In this document: positions 34,690 through 47,500 of the stretch, piece by piece | How the letters are laid out: each line of letters begins with the position of its first letter | Numbering within the stretch: the stretch's first letter is position 1 | NCBI GenBank assembly: GCA_020631735.1 | Contig: CM036170.1 | Location: 72,183,737-72,247,736, forward strand | Length of the DNA stretch: 64,000 nt | Direction of reading: 5' to 3' | From: Saccharum officinarum | Lineage: Eukaryota; Streptophyta; Magnoliopsida; Poales; Poaceae | The notes under the pieces: generated by a model | Databases searched by the model: none | Told to the model about the DNA's origin: nothing | The model's input: only the letters and a program-made list of their open reading frames with translations | Program-made: the position numbers and the translations under genes

Positions 34690-35219
34690 TGGAATCATCT
34701 CCGGCGCCGGAACTTTGCAAGCGTCCGCATGGCATCAAACTTTTTCACCTCCTGGTGGACTTCAGAATAACACATCTGTTAATAGCAGCAGCACCAAGAA
34801 CAAGGCAAATTGATCAGAAAACAGTATTAGGAAAAACAAATATATACACACACACGCTATTGTTATACTGAACAAAATTCAGTAATGTTCAGTAGTCGTG
34901 TTTCAATATTTCGTGGTATTGTGCGTAGTACTGACTGATACTGAACACGGTTCAGTAGTACTTAATATTTTTTTAGATCAATTTTGGTTTGTGGTGTAGA
35001 ATAATATTACTGAATAGCAACGAGAAGCTGAGAAGGATACCAAATAGCATGATGTGGCATCTCAAGACGATGCATGTGGGCATGGGCGACGGAGAAGCGC
35101 CATGGCCCCGTGCCCCCACGGGAGAGGAAGCAGCTAGAGGAAGGGAAGGATTCATTTCTTGCTGTTGATTGATGTTGATGGGTGAAGATGGATGGGGGAT
35201 GGAGGGGGTGGTTTTATAC
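34690..35219 (-). other. Possible small minus-strand transcription unit
   Basis: A TATAAA on the minus strand at 35213-35219 is followed by a CT-rich leader and an ATG at 35155 (frame MNPSLPLAASSP). The leader has further short upstream frames. A donor-like G|GTATCC is near 35040, and an acceptor-like ATTAACAG near 34778 precedes a short frame ending AKFRRRR and a stop near 34700. The joined frame is not clean. I cannot name a product. Confidence 0.25.
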
Positions 35220-35537
35220 AGGGGCCAGCTTAGGGGAGAAGGTGTTCATTGCCATTTGCGCAATTCATGCCTTCCTCAAACGTTACTCCTCCCACCTGCA
35301 CCCGTTTCCATTTTACCCCTTTTTCATTCTATACGGCAGATCTGTTTTCTTTTTATGCCATAGATAGATTATTACTCGTCTCCCGCTTGAATGCTCGGCA
35401 TCTATTTCCAAATCTTGGCAGGAAAGACATAGAGGAGACAATAAAGTGCCATATTTAAACACTACATTTCCATAGCATTATACTAGCAGCCATTATTATA
35501 TATAAGTACACAAAAGAGTCTACTTCACCTCTCCCAT

Positions 35538-35667
35538 ATACCTAGTTTGCTTGGTTGAAAAGCTATGACTGAAAATATTGTTCGTTGATTTGTCGTGAGA
35601 GAAAAACACTGTTCGTTGGCTGAAAAATACGGCTTATAAAACACGCGAACAGAGCCAAACTAGGTAT
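35538..35667 (+). mobile_element. Small MITE, copy 2 of the 3562 family
   Basis: A perfect 12-bp terminal inverted repeat: ATACCTAGTTTG at 35538-35549 and CAAACTAGGTAT at 35656-35667. The core TTGATTTGTCGTGAGAG and TTCGTTGGCTGAAAAATACG matches the first copy. Confidence 0.75.
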
Positions 35668-36042
35668 TAAATATCTTAAATGATCGATTGAAAACCATCT
35701 AAATAACCTCTGGAGGCAATTTTAAAAGTGGTTTTGCGGACGTGATATGGTACGTGCGTGCAAATATGGCGGTGAGTCATCAAACAACATATATACCCCT
35801 TCAACCCTAAAGAGTTGACTACATAAACCTACCCCCAAATGATAAAACCTGACATTATTTTTTTTAAAGTATCAAATAATGTTTAAATGGAACCCTCAAG
35901 GCTTTGAGAGCCGTTTAGACATAATATCCCATCATACTGGTCTAAGTATCGGTAGACCTATCAATTGTCTACACCTTAGCTCTTTTTGGGCTTTCACCAC
36001 CATCCGATCCGTAGCATGTGACATTCTAGTGAATACTATTGA
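35668..36042. other. Intergenic, no gene seen
   Basis: AT-rich; no feature recognised. Confidence 0.3.
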
Positions 36043-36286
36043 GGGTGTGTTCACTTCGCGAAAAGCAGGTAAAAAGTTACTGTAGCATCTTTCGTTGTTA
36101 TTGGGCAAAATTTATCCAATCATGGACTAACTAGGCTCAAAAGATTCGTCCCGACATTTACAGACAAACTATGCAATTAGTTATCTTTTTTACCTACATT
36201 TAATGCTTCATGCATGCGTCGAAAGATTTGATGTGATGGGTGGAAGAGGAAATATTTTGGGTTGGGATGGGGAAGTGAACAAGGCC
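36043..36286 (+). mobile_element. Tourist-like MITE, copy 4, TGA target duplication
   Basis: Ends GGGTGTGTTCACTTCGC and GGGGAAGTGAACAAGGCC, flanked by TGA (36040-36042 and 36287-36289). Contains the family core CATGGACTAACTAGGCTCAA. Confidence 0.85.
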
Positions 36287-36690
36287 TGAGGTCATGAACT
36301 GCGGGTACACTTGTCATCTGACCTCTCCTGCGTCCCGACCTCACCACCAATGAGTAGTGAGTTTCTTGTAGCATGGTGATTTCCTAGTTGACCTTACCTC
36401 CTGGCTCCCGCTATGTCACTATTTCGAGGCCCACAAGCTTAGCCGTGACAAATGAACGGCAAGAGCTAAAACAAAACTACTCTTGGTTTCATTTTTTCAA
36501 AAAAAGAAAAACAAAGGCAATAGAACAAAGATAATGGGAGCTACATGTAGGGCAATTACATGTTTGAACTATGTAGTCAAACTGTTCCACGCAAGCACCA
36601 TTTATAGTGTGAAAACATGGTAGACTCGTCTCCCTATATTTGAAGAGAGGCGATAGGAATTTTTCACGAATTACCTCATGTGCGAATTGT
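36287..36690. other. Intergenic, no gene seen
   Basis: No feature recognised. Confidence 0.3.
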
Positions 36691-36699
36691 GAGATTTTT

Positions 36700-37560
36700 G
36701 GCCGGTATTCATTGTCGAGGGAACACTTATACCTGATTTTGCAGTTAACGAATGATAAGCCATATTTAATGGGTCTAGATAGGACTTTACCGTGACTGCG
36801 CTTAAAAGGATCTTTTAGCTTATTTTTATAGAGGGGTCTCTTACATAGTTATACTGGATTTTGCAGTGAAAGAATGAAAGCCCTATTTAAGATGTCTAAA
36901 TAGGATTTTTTTTTTCCGTGACTTCGCTTAAAGCGGCTTTTTAGCTTATTTACGTTGTCGATGGATGACTTATACCTGATTTTGCGCTTAGATAAGGAAA
37001 AGCATATTTAAAGGGGACGAAGTTAAATAGGATCATCTTTTACAACTTGACATAAGGGGGAGACTTATATACCTGATTTGCAGTTAAAGAATGAAAAGCC
37101 ATATTTAGGGATTTGAATGACTTTTTGGTGACACCTCTTAAAGGGGCTTTTAGCTTATTTTTGCCGAGGGATAACCTTATACAGTTACAATAGAACTTTG
37201 CAGTTGAAGAATGAAAAGCCATATTTATGGGGGGCGTGAATAGGACTTTTGAGTGATTCCGCTTAAAGGGTTTTTTTAGCTTATTTTTGCCGAGGGGTGA
37301 CTTCTACGGTTATAACTCGATTTTGCAGTTAAAGAATGAAAAAACAAATTTAAGGGGTCTGAATAGACCGTTTCCATGACTTCGCTTAAAGAAACTTTTT
37401 AACTTGTTTTCGTTGTCGAGGGAGGACTTATACCTGGTTTGTGATTAGATAAGGAAAATCCGATTTAAAGGGGGGTAAATATGATTTTTTTTACTTGACA
37501 TAAGGGGTTGGTCGTTTTTTTGTTGTTGAGGGAGAACTTATACCTTTCTGTAGTTCCGAA
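36700..37560 (+). repeat. Degenerate tandem array, about 120-bp units with higher-order structure
   Basis: The anchor word GCAGTTAAAGAATGAAAAGC or a variant recurs near 36740, 36862, 36980, 37080, 37200, 37327 and 37440. Each unit also has TTATACCTGATTTTGCAG, a GACTTCGCTTAAAGG word and TTTTTAGCTTATTTT. The units at 36980 and 37440 share a variant (TTAGATAAGGAAAA, ACTTGACATAAGGGG) and are about 460 bp apart, so every fourth unit is alike. Confidence 0.8.
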
Positions 37561-38272
37561 ATAAAGATACATTTAGAGAACCGGACTAAAATTGGTTCAT
37601 CATGAGATAATAGGCTTGTCAATGATCCACCTAAAATACCATGTTTAGTCCGGTAAGAGGCGACTAGTAAGTGGCCGGCACACAAAGAACTGGGCCTCAA
37701 CATTGGGATTGTAGACAGTATTTTGATCCTTTTTGGAAGGTAGGATTCTCAAACTTACAATCCTATAGAAATTTAAAATGAAGGAAAGCTTTTATCGTGG
37801 CCTTTGGATGCAACACAAGAAAACACAGGAGTTTTCATGAGATCCAGCATCATGCTAGTTTTCGCAAAAAATTGTATGGTTTCATGTATCTCATTGTATT
37901 CTAGATGAATTTATAGTGTTCAATCCTTTGTACCAAAGGGAACAAAAAAGTTTCCTATGGGACTTTGTTTCTCCTTGTTTCAAACTGAGGTCTAAATATA
38001 ATGGTGAGGTGGAGAGATAGGAGGCTTCTATATATGTTCCAAATAGTATGGACTAGTTTCATCTCTATCAAACTTCTTTTACGCTTATGAAACTCATTTC
38101 TCTTCATTGATAGTGTCATGTCTATTTGATAAGTTGGTAGTTTATATAATGCTAATAATTCATAAATTTTCTTATTTTTCCTTACCCCCATACTAAAAGC
38201 TTAAAAAGGATATTTATGAGACAGATTTCTATCCCTCTATTTTTTTCCGTTAATCCCCATATGCTAAACTTA
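37561..38272. other. Intergenic AT-rich DNA, no gene seen
   Basis: No coding or repeat signal recognised beyond AT richness. Confidence 0.3.
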
Positions 38273-38510
38273 GGGTGTGTTTAGTTCGCGAAAATTTTTG
38301 GCTTTGGCTACTGTAACACTTTCGTTTGTATTTATCAATTAGTATCCAATCATGGACTAAATAGGCTCAAAAGATTCGTCTCGTGGTTTTCTACCAGACT
38401 GTGTAATTAGTTTTTTCTTTTTTTCTTTTGTCTACATTTAATGCTCCATGCATGTGTCTAAACATTCGATGTGACGAGGAATCTTGAAAAAAAATTATAA
38501 CTAAACATGG
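38273..38510 (+). mobile_element. Tourist-like MITE, copy 5, cut at its 3' end by the gypsy LTR
   Basis: It starts GGGTGTGTTTAGTTCGCG after TTA (38270-38272) and has the family core (ATCCAATCATGGACTAAATA, CTCCATGCATGTG). The 3' end stops at CTAAACATGG where the LTR at 38511 begins. The last bases and the right target copy are missing. Confidence 0.75.
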
Positions 38511-39622
38511 TGTCGGGTACCACAACAAGGGGTACCCACAATCAACGATCAAGAAAAATAAACCCCTGAGAAATCCGTGCCAAAAACTCTGCCCACCGAG
38601 ACGGGACGAGCCAAAATGACGAACGAAACGCCTCAACCATGTTCCGACTCGCATGAGACTCGCTCGACGGGACGTCTCGACCACGTTCCGACTCGCACGA
38701 GGCTCGCTCGACGGAACACCTCGACCACTGAGAAATCTCCGACTCACACGACCCTGGGTCGAGCCAGTTGACCCACCACACTCACCAACTCTGAGACAAA
38801 AGTTAGAGTATTTAATGCAACCGCCAACCACTTTCTACCCTCATGGCTACAACAACAACCGGCATGGAAGCAGTATCAGTGTCAAATATCACTTTTTACT
38901 ACCCATCCCGGGATGGGCGGTGAAAACCTATCACTGTGCGCGCCATACCGAGCACTATTCCACCACTGATCACCCTCGAGGGAGAGTACGACGAGTGTCG
39001 TACCCTGAAACTCCTGGGACTCGACCTTATCCATTCACCATCGACCCACGTCAACCCGTCCTCGACCCGGCCTCGATCAACAACCGGTCAAACAAGAAAG
39101 CAAGGCCTGCATGACACAGGATCCCGGAGTCTTTTCACCGTCTCATCCTCTACGTCACCATGGTGTCTGGGGATGGCCGGCCATCCTCGGGGCACGTCGC
39201 TACAGCGGCCTTCATAGCACTCAACAAAACTTCACTCCTAAGGCACCCCCGGCGTCTCTGCCTCCTCTTGACCCTATAAAAGGGTAGACAGGGGACTCTA
39301 TGAAGGGGGGCGGACAATGGACGACAAAAAGCCAGTCACCATCCCACCGTAGAAGATCAACATCTCAAGCAATCTCCTTTGTACTCTCACTTTTTCTCTC
39401 TGAGACCTGGGATCGGCTCCCTCTCTCACGGCTTGGAACCCCTACGCAAGCACTTAGGTGCAAGAAAATACAACACTCCTCCTCCCCACTGGACGTAGGG
39501 CCTTCTTTTGCCCGAACCAGGATAAATCCCCGTGTACTCTCCTTGCATCACCATCCAGATTAGGGACACGCGGCACTGATTCACTCGTTGGCTTAGGACC
39601 CTCGTGGGACCTGACACCGACA
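38511..39622 (+). mobile_element. 5' LTR of a gypsy-type retrotransposon
   Basis: It begins TGTCGGGTACC and ends CACCGACA, so the TGTCGG/CCGACA termini are inverted. It is followed by a primer-binding-like GTTGGTGCGCCAGGTAGG. Length 1112 bp. CATGG at 38506-38510 would be the left target copy. The right LTR is not in the window. Confidence 0.8.
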
Positions 39623-40701
39623 GTTGGTGCGCCAGGTAGGGGACTGTTGCGTGCCAATATCGTTTTCCTGCCATTTTTTTGGATGGCTGACCCTGAACGT
39701 CCACTCCCGTTGGCCACGGTGATCTGGTTTGGGAGCTTGGAGTTCATGTCTCTTGGCCACGGCACCCGACCGACGGTGACCACGAGCTCTCCCAACCTGA
39801 GGGAGCGCTGCACTGGTATCGACGCTCTCGTCAGGCACGCGCCGCCAAGCGACGACGAGCCCAGCGCAACCGCCGTCATCGCCTCGTGGAGGGCGATGGT
39901 ATTCCCCGATCCGGCGCCTCTCAGCCAGACGCCGACACGGATTTCCTCTCTGAGGATCTGTGTAGGATGAGCTTGGCTGAGGGTAAGATGCCGACAGGGA
40001 GTCCCGTTGCTCCACCGCCCGGTGCGGCACCGCCACCAGCCAGTTCGACTACTCTGGTACCAGGAACTACGTCTTCATTAGCATTCCCGCTTGGACTAGA
40101 CTCGGTTGCCTGGGCGTATGCTTCTTCTGTAAGCACGAACATGAGTGCTTACGAGGAACTCCTCGGACACCATCTATGTTCCACCCTCGACCTTGTTGCG
40201 TCCACGTCAGCTTCTGAGTACCTGGACTCCACGGAGACCCCGGATACGGAGCTCTGTGCGACTGCCTTTTGACATCACGAACCTAGAGACGCATGACCTC
40301 ACATGCACCCATTGTACTACTATTTTGGTGCTCTAGACTCCGACTCTGCCGATGACACCTATGACCCGACTCGCGAGTGCTTCAATATCGATGGAGCTAT
40401 TGCGTCAGATTTAGAGGATGAGGCAGCCGTTGGAGGAAGGAACACGCGGCCTCAGGTCGAGCTCCCTGCTGCATGGGATGAGGCTCAATTCCTTATGGAC
40501 CAAGAAATGCAACTCGAGCAAATCCACGAATTGTAGGACAGGCTCGACGAGGAACGAGAAAATCTGCGCCTACTTCAACAAACCCTTAAGCATGAGCGCA
40601 CGGCACGTGCACACGACGGAGGAGCGAGAGAGAGAGAGCTCACGACGTCAATCGTCGCATCATTGAGGATCGGGCAGGCGAGCCCCCAGTTTTTGGCCGA
40701 G
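39623..40701 (+). pseudogene. Leader and partial gag-like region of the gypsy-type element
   Basis: Frames broken by stops encode MADPERPLPLATVIW-type leader text, then MSAYEELL, then DPTRECFNIDGA and a helical acidic segment ending RRIIEDRAGEPPVF in the third frame. This layout fits the leader/gag of non-autonomous grass gypsy elements. It is interrupted at 40702 by Sire A and resumes near 50979. Confidence 0.6.
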
Positions 40702-42398
40702 TGAAAGTCCCTAGTTTGGTTTTAGCTAATTGATGAAACCTAGGACTAACCTTTGTATCTAAGTGGATGATTTAGATAAAGGTGGTCACTGAATATGAGA
40801 CATGACATTGACTCATGTGACCAAGATGATGAAGACCAAGATGATGCTTGGCTCGATGGACCGGTTGTGAAGGTGAAGGGCAAGTCGAGGCTCCGAAGCG
40901 AAGGACCATGCAATGGTGAAGCTTGAGCAAGACTTGGCGCTAACGGACCGATGCAACGGTGAAGAGCAAGTGAAGTCAAGGTCGATGGATCGAGACGGTC
41001 ATGTGATGATATGAAGTGGATCATATCTTTTGGAAAAACAAAATGGGCTCAAGGCAAAGGTATAACCATAGGGCTATTTTATTTTGCACTCAAGACACCA
41101 TAGAGGGTGTGAGTGGTTTAGGATCGATAGCCGAACTATTAAGAGGGGAAGTCTTATCGGTTATTCGACGCACGGGTGCCACTAGGTGAATTCATGAAGT
41201 GCATTGCATGTAGGGCCTAGTGAACTAACCGAAAAACCTTCGAAAATGATTATGAAAATGCTAACACACGTGCACAAGGTGGTGATCACTTGTTGGTGTT
41301 GGCACATTTGCGAAGGCGTTGGAGTTTGAGCGGTAGAGAGGGTTTGGGTCTCTCTCTCCCTCCCGCCGAGCTTGCGAGCATGGGATTCAGGCGTTTTTAA
41401 GGAGTTGAAATGCCTATTTTCCACTACGCCGGAAGTCGGAAAAGAAACAGAGGCGAACGGAGGTCACAGAGGTGACCGGACGCTGCACTGGACGCGGTCA
41501 CGATATGACCGGACACGTCTGGTCAGCACAACGCAGCAGTCAGGCGCGTGGGTGCTAGGGTTTGCAACCGGTGCGTCCGGTCACTCGCGGGACTGGCGTG
41601 TCCGGTCAGGCGCCCAGAGGGAACTGAAGTTCGCAAGGTCGATCGGACGCGTGGAGCGTCCGGTCACACACAATCGGACGCGTCCGGTCGTTGAGGGAGC
41701 TTACTAGACTCCAACCGGACGCTGGCACTGCCGCGTCCGATCGTTGCCTGGAGCGCGTCTGGTCGTTGCTTCGTGGGCGTGAGGTACTATGCGACCGGCG
41801 CGTTCGGTCGGTTGAGAGGCGCGTTCGGTCGTGGTGTTTGACCGTTGGCGCAGTGACCATTGGAGGATTAGACGCGGTTAAGCGCATCCGGTCAGTTTCG
41901 ACCGGCGCGTCCGGTCATCCCGAAAAACGTCCAGTGAAGGGGTACAACGGCTCTATTCGTTTGGGATGCTTATAAATACTTGTTGGCCGGCCCTTGGGGA
42001 GGTCTCTTGTCTCCCGGTGATTGGTCTTCATATTGTGTTGTTATCAATATTGATTGATTGTATATCATCTTGGTGGTTGGCAACATCTTCACTCCACCGT
42101 CGGTATAAGATTCACAATCCTCTCTCTCGCATTTACATTTACTAGTTATCTTGTATAGCTCTAGTGTTAGCCTTTGCTAGTAGTTGTTAGCTTGCTCTCC
42201 AGTGTAAGTTTAGTGACTTAGCCCTTGTATGAACTAGAGATCATAATATACTAGACTTGTGGTTAAGAGGCTTGCATCACTACCGTAGGCTAAGCAAAAC
42301 TCGCTTTACGCCGTTTGTTGTTCTAACAAGTTTGCTTAGTGTTTATTGTAGAATTTTTATAGGCTATTCACCCCCCTCTAGCCATCTAGAACCTTACA
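40702..42398 (+). repeat. 5' LTR of Sire A, 1697 bp
   Basis: It runs from TGAAAGTCCCTAG to CTTACA. A TATAAATA box lies at 41971-41978. It carries CpG-rich CCGGACGCGTCCGG words at about 41480-41930. It lacks about 490 bp present in the 3' LTR (between the GGTCTCTT word at about 42001 and TCTCCCGG). Confidence 0.92.
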
Positions 42399-42420
42399 AG
42401 TGGTATCGAAGCTGTGGTCA
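42399..42420 (+). promoter_or_regulatory. Primer binding site of Sire A
   Basis: TGGTATCGAAGC, two bases after the LTR, matches the initiator-Met tRNA 3' end used by copia elements with a base change. The second copy at about 50875 reads TGGTATCAGAGC exactly. Confidence 0.75.
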
Positions 42421-42458
42421 CCATTTTAATCAAGGCTTAACATCCTTCGGTGTGAAAA

Positions 42459-44519
42459 ATGGCTCAAATTATGTTCAATCATGTTGATGGCAAGCCACCG
42501 TTCTTTGATGGTGTTAGTTCTTTTGCTTATTGGAAGAGAAAAATGATAATGTATCTTGGTTCTATTCATGAGAGAGTTTTGCAAGTCACCGAGAATGATT
42601 TTGCTATCATTGATCCCGATCATCTTACCGGTGAAGATAGAGCAAATAGAACATGCAATAGAATAGCTCTCAATACACTTTACAATGGTATTGACACAAA
42701 AGTATTTGAGGGCATCAAGGATTTAGAATTGGCAAATAAAGTATGGACAAGGTTGAGTGAAACATATGAGGGCACTAAGGTTGTAAAGAGTGCCAAGCTA
42801 TATGGGCTCAAGAGTGAGTTTGAGAACTTCAAGATGAAAGAAGAAGAAACAATCTTAGAAATGTTTCATAGATTGCAAGTCATTGTGAATGATCTTAAGA
42901 GCTTAGGGCACAAGACACAAGACCAAGACTTTTACCACAAGTTCTTGTTGAGCTTACCAAGAAGATTCAAAATGTTGATCATGATGTTACAAAGAGATGG
43001 GCTTGATGTAATAAAGCCCAATGATTTACTTGGTGAAGTCTTGATATATGACAAGTATGATCAAGATGCCAATGATAAGGAGAAGAAGGAGGAAGAAAAG
43101 AAAAAGAGGACCGTGGCATTCAAAGCCATCTCCTCCAAGGGCAAAGCTATCATCATAGAAGAAGAAGAAGAAGACAATAATGAAGGTGAGGATTTTGAAA
43201 TTGATGATGAGGCACTTGCTCTTGTAGTCAAGAAAATGGGTCACATGTTCATTAAGAGAAGAGGCTTCAAAAAGAGAAATGACCATTTCAAGAGCAATGA
43301 GCAACAAAGAAAGTGCTTCAATTGTGATAGCACCGAACATCTTCAAGCCGAATGTCCCTATGATAAGAAGAAGAACAACAATAGGGGCAAGTTTAAGAAG
43401 AAAAAGAGAGAAGCCAAGATGACTTTCAAGAAGAGCAAGAATGGAGCCTATGTGGTCACTTGGGAAAGTGATGATGATAAAGAAGAAGAATCATCCAACA
43501 AGGCTTTTGCTTCCATTGCTATCAACAAGAAGCCATCACTATTTGATTCATCCTCTTCATGCCTCATGGCCAAAGAAACTAAGGTATTATATGATGAGAG
43601 TGATGATGAAAGTGAAATGGAATATGCTCATGATAGTGATAATGATAATGATAATGAAAATTATGATGATGAACCAACTAAAGAACAACTATATGACTTG
43701 ATGCAACAAACTAGAGACATAGCTATTGCCAAGGACAAGGAGTGTAAGAAGCTTTCAATGAAAGTAGCAATACTTGAGAAAGTTCTTAGTGAGCTTAAGA
43801 CCACTCATGAGAGTCTAGTGGAAGACCATGAGGATCTTGGTAAGGCTCATTCCAAGCTTGAAAAAGCTCACTCATTGCTACTTGAGCAACAAGTAAAGAA
43901 GGAGGTTGTTGTATCATGTGATATAGGTGTTACATGTGATATAATTGATGAATCCTCTTATGAACCTATCATCATGTCAAATGCTAACCCTTCTTGTAGC
44001 TCTTCATCCACCAATACCGACTCTACCTTCACTACTAGTGATGGTTTCACTTATGATGCCTCACTAATAGTTGAGAATGAGACTCTCAAGAAAGAGGTGG
44101 ATGAGCTCACTCACGCCCTAGGCAAGGCCTATGGTGGTGAGGCCCGCTTGCTTAAGTGCTTGGGTAGCCAAAGGTTCTCTCTTAACAAAGAGGGATTGGG
44201 CTACACCCCCAAGAAAGGCAAGTCGGCCTTTGTAACTCCAAAGCCTAGCTTTGTGAAGGGCAATGGTCGGTTTTGCAATAGATGCAAGCAAGTTGGGCAC
44301 CTAGAGCATAATTACAATAAAAAGAACCAAAGCAAGAAATTTGTTAATGCTATACCTTTTGATTCTTGCTATGTGCTTACCAAAGGTGTGAAGGGTGTGA
44401 AAGCTAAGTTTATTGGTACACCCATTGTTGGCCCAAAGAAGAAGACTATTTGAGTACTAAAGAGCTTAGTTACTAACCTACAAGGACCCAAGCAAAAATG
44501 GGTACCTAAGCTTCATTGA
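42459..44519 (+). pseudogene. Sire A gag with one premature stop
   Basis: Opening Met at 42459. A retrotransposon gag domain spans residues about 20-200 (FAYWKRKM, LSLPRRFKMLIMML). A CCHC zinc knuckle (CX2CX4HX4C) lies at residues 286-299, followed by Lys-rich text. A second knuckle near residue 610 keeps C, C and H but has Asn at the last position. Residues about 410-490 are a likely coiled coil. A TGA at 44451-44453 interrupts the frame; the natural stop seems to be TGA at 44517-44519 just after QKWVPKLH. Products would form the virus-like particle coat. Confidence 0.85.
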
Positions 44520-44530
44520 TTTACTTGTAG

Positions 44531-47500
44531 GTCAATTATAAAGCCAGAGGAAGGTATTGGATTATTGATAGTGGGTGCACTCAACACATGACCGGTACAT
44601 CAAGAATATTTGACTCAATCAATGACAATGATAGTGGTGTTGATTCTATCACATTTGGTAATAACAAGAAAGGCAAGGTTATTGGCTTGGGCAAGATTGC
44701 AATATCAAATGACTTAAGTATCTCCAATATGTTGCTAGTTGAAAGCTTGGATTTCAATCTTCTATCCGTGGCACAAATATGTGATCTTGGTTACAAATGT
44801 ATCTTTGGGGTTGATGATGTGGAAGTCATTAGTATGGATGGTTCAAATGTGGCATTCAAGGGCTTTAGATATGAGAATCTCTACCTAGTTGACTTCAATA
44901 CTAGAGAAACTTCTTTGACAACTTGCTTAATCTCCAAATCAAGCATGGATTGACTTTGTCATAGAAGGCTTGGTCATGTTGGCATGAAACAATTAAAGAA
45001 GCTTACAACTCACAATCTTGTCAATGGTTTGAAAGATGTTGAATTTGAGAAGAATAAGCTTTGTAGTGCATGTCAAGCCAGGAAGCAAGTTGGAAGCTCA
45101 CATCCAAAGAAGAGTACAATGAGCACATGCAAAGTATTTGATTTGATGCACATGGATCTATTTGGCCTAACAACATACTCAAGCATAGGTGGTAATAAGT
45201 ATGGATTTGTCATAGTGGATGACTTCACAAGATTCACATGGGTATTCTTTCTTAGTGACAAAAGTGAAGTGTTTGACATCTTCAAGACATTTCTCACTAG
45301 AGTTCACAATGAGTTTGAGATTAGAATCAAGAAAGTGAGAAGTGACAATGGAAGTGAGTTCAAGAATACAAGAATTGAAGAACTTTGTGATCACTATGGC
45401 ATTGGACATCAATTCTCGGCCAAGTACACTCCACAATCAAATGGCCTAGTTGAGAGAAAGAATAGAACATTGCTTGATATGGCTAGATCAATGCTTTATG
45501 AGTACAATGTGAGTCAATCTTTTTGGGATGAAGCAATCAATATCGCTTGCTACTACATCAATAGACTATATTGTCATCCATTGCTAGAGAAGATCCCATA
45601 TGAGCTACTTCATGGAAGAAAGCCCAATATTTCTTACTTTAGAGTGTTTAGTTGCAAATGTTATATCTTGAAAAAGGGCACTAGATTGGGAAAGTTTGAC
45701 AAAAGATGTGATGAGGGGTTCCTACTCGGTTATTCAACTACAAGCAAAGCTTATAGAGTTTGGAACAATTCAAGTGGCATTCTAGAAGAAGTCCATGATG
45801 TGCAATTTGATGAAACCAATGGATCATAAGATGAAGAAGAGAATCTAGATGATGTTGGTGGAACTCTATTGGTGGAAGCAATGAAGAACATGGACATTGG
45901 GGACATTAGAGCAAAGCAAGTAATTGATATTCAATATGATGATAAAGATCAAGTGCTCAATTCTCCACTCAAGCTAGCTAGTGACTCTCAAGTGCAAGAT
46001 CATAGTGCTAGTTCATCTCATCAAGATACATCAAGTGATCAACCAAGCTCAAGCAATCAAGTGCAAGTACTCTAACCACAACATGTTGCAAGAGACCACC
46101 CTATTGATAGTGTTATTGGTGATATTAGAAGTGGTGTGCAAACAAGATCAAGATTGGCTATGTTTTGTGAGCATGCATCATTTGTGTCAACCACAGAACC
46201 TAAGAAAATAGAAGAATCTTTGAGAGATGCCGATTGGATTATGGCTATGTAAGAAGAACTTAACAATTTCACAAGAAATGATGTTTGGGAATTGGTAGAA
46301 AGGCTAAATGACTACAATGTGATTAGAACCAAGTGGGTGTTCAAAAACAAGCAAGATCAAGATGGCATTGTGGTGAGAAACAAAGCAAGACTAGCTGCTC
46401 AAGGTTACACTCAAGTAGAAGGTCTTGACTATGATGAGACATATTCTCCCGTGGCAAGATTGGAGGCAATAAGGATTCTATTGGCTTATGCTTGTGCACA
46501 CAACATCAAACTATATCAAATGGATGTCAAAAGTGCATTTCTCAATGGAATCATCAATGAGTTAGTCTTTGTTGAGCAACCTCCCGAATTTAAAGATGAC
46601 AAGAAACCCAACCATGTGTATAAGTTAAAGAAGGCTTTATATGGCTTAAAGCAAGCACCTAGAGCATGGTATGAGAGGCTAAGGGATTTCCTTCTCTCTA
46701 AGGGATTCAAGATGGGCAAGGTTGATACAACTCTATTCACCAAGAAGATTGGGAATGATCTATTCATAGTGCAAATATATGTTGATGACATCATCTTTGG
46801 ATCAACCGATCAAGCATATTGTGAAGAATTTTGTGCTATGATGGCCAAAGAGTTTGAAATGTTTATGATTAGTGAACTTAGCTACTTCCTTGGTCTCCAA
46901 GTCAAGCAATTGAAGAATAGGACATTTGTGAATCAAGGGAAATACATAAGGGACATGTTGAAGAAGTTTGGAATGCAAGATGCAAAGCCAATTTCAACTC
47001 CAATGGATACAAATTGCAATTTAGATAGTGATTTTAATGGCAAAATGGTGAATCAAAAGGAATATCGGTCTTTGATTGGAAGTCTACTCTATGTCGCCGT
47101 ATCAAGGCCGGATATCATGTTTAGTGTTTGTATGTGTGCTAGATATCAAGCCTCACCTAGAGAGAGTCATCTCACGACCGCAAAGAGAATATTGAGGTAC
47201 TTGAAGCAAACAAGAGATGTTGGACTATGGTATCCCAAGGGGTCAAAGTTTGAATTGATTGGATATTTGGACTCCGACTATAGGGGTTGCAAGATCAATA
47301 GAAAGATCACAAGTGGCACATGTCAATTACTTAGAAGATCACTTGTGTCATGGTCCTCAAAGAAACAAAATAGTGTAGCAATCTCTACCGCCAAAGCCGA
47401 ATATGTGAGTGCGGGGAGTTGTTGTGCACAATTGCTATGGATGAAATCAACTTTGAAGGATTATGGCCTCAACTTCAAGAATGTGCTATTGCTATGTGAT

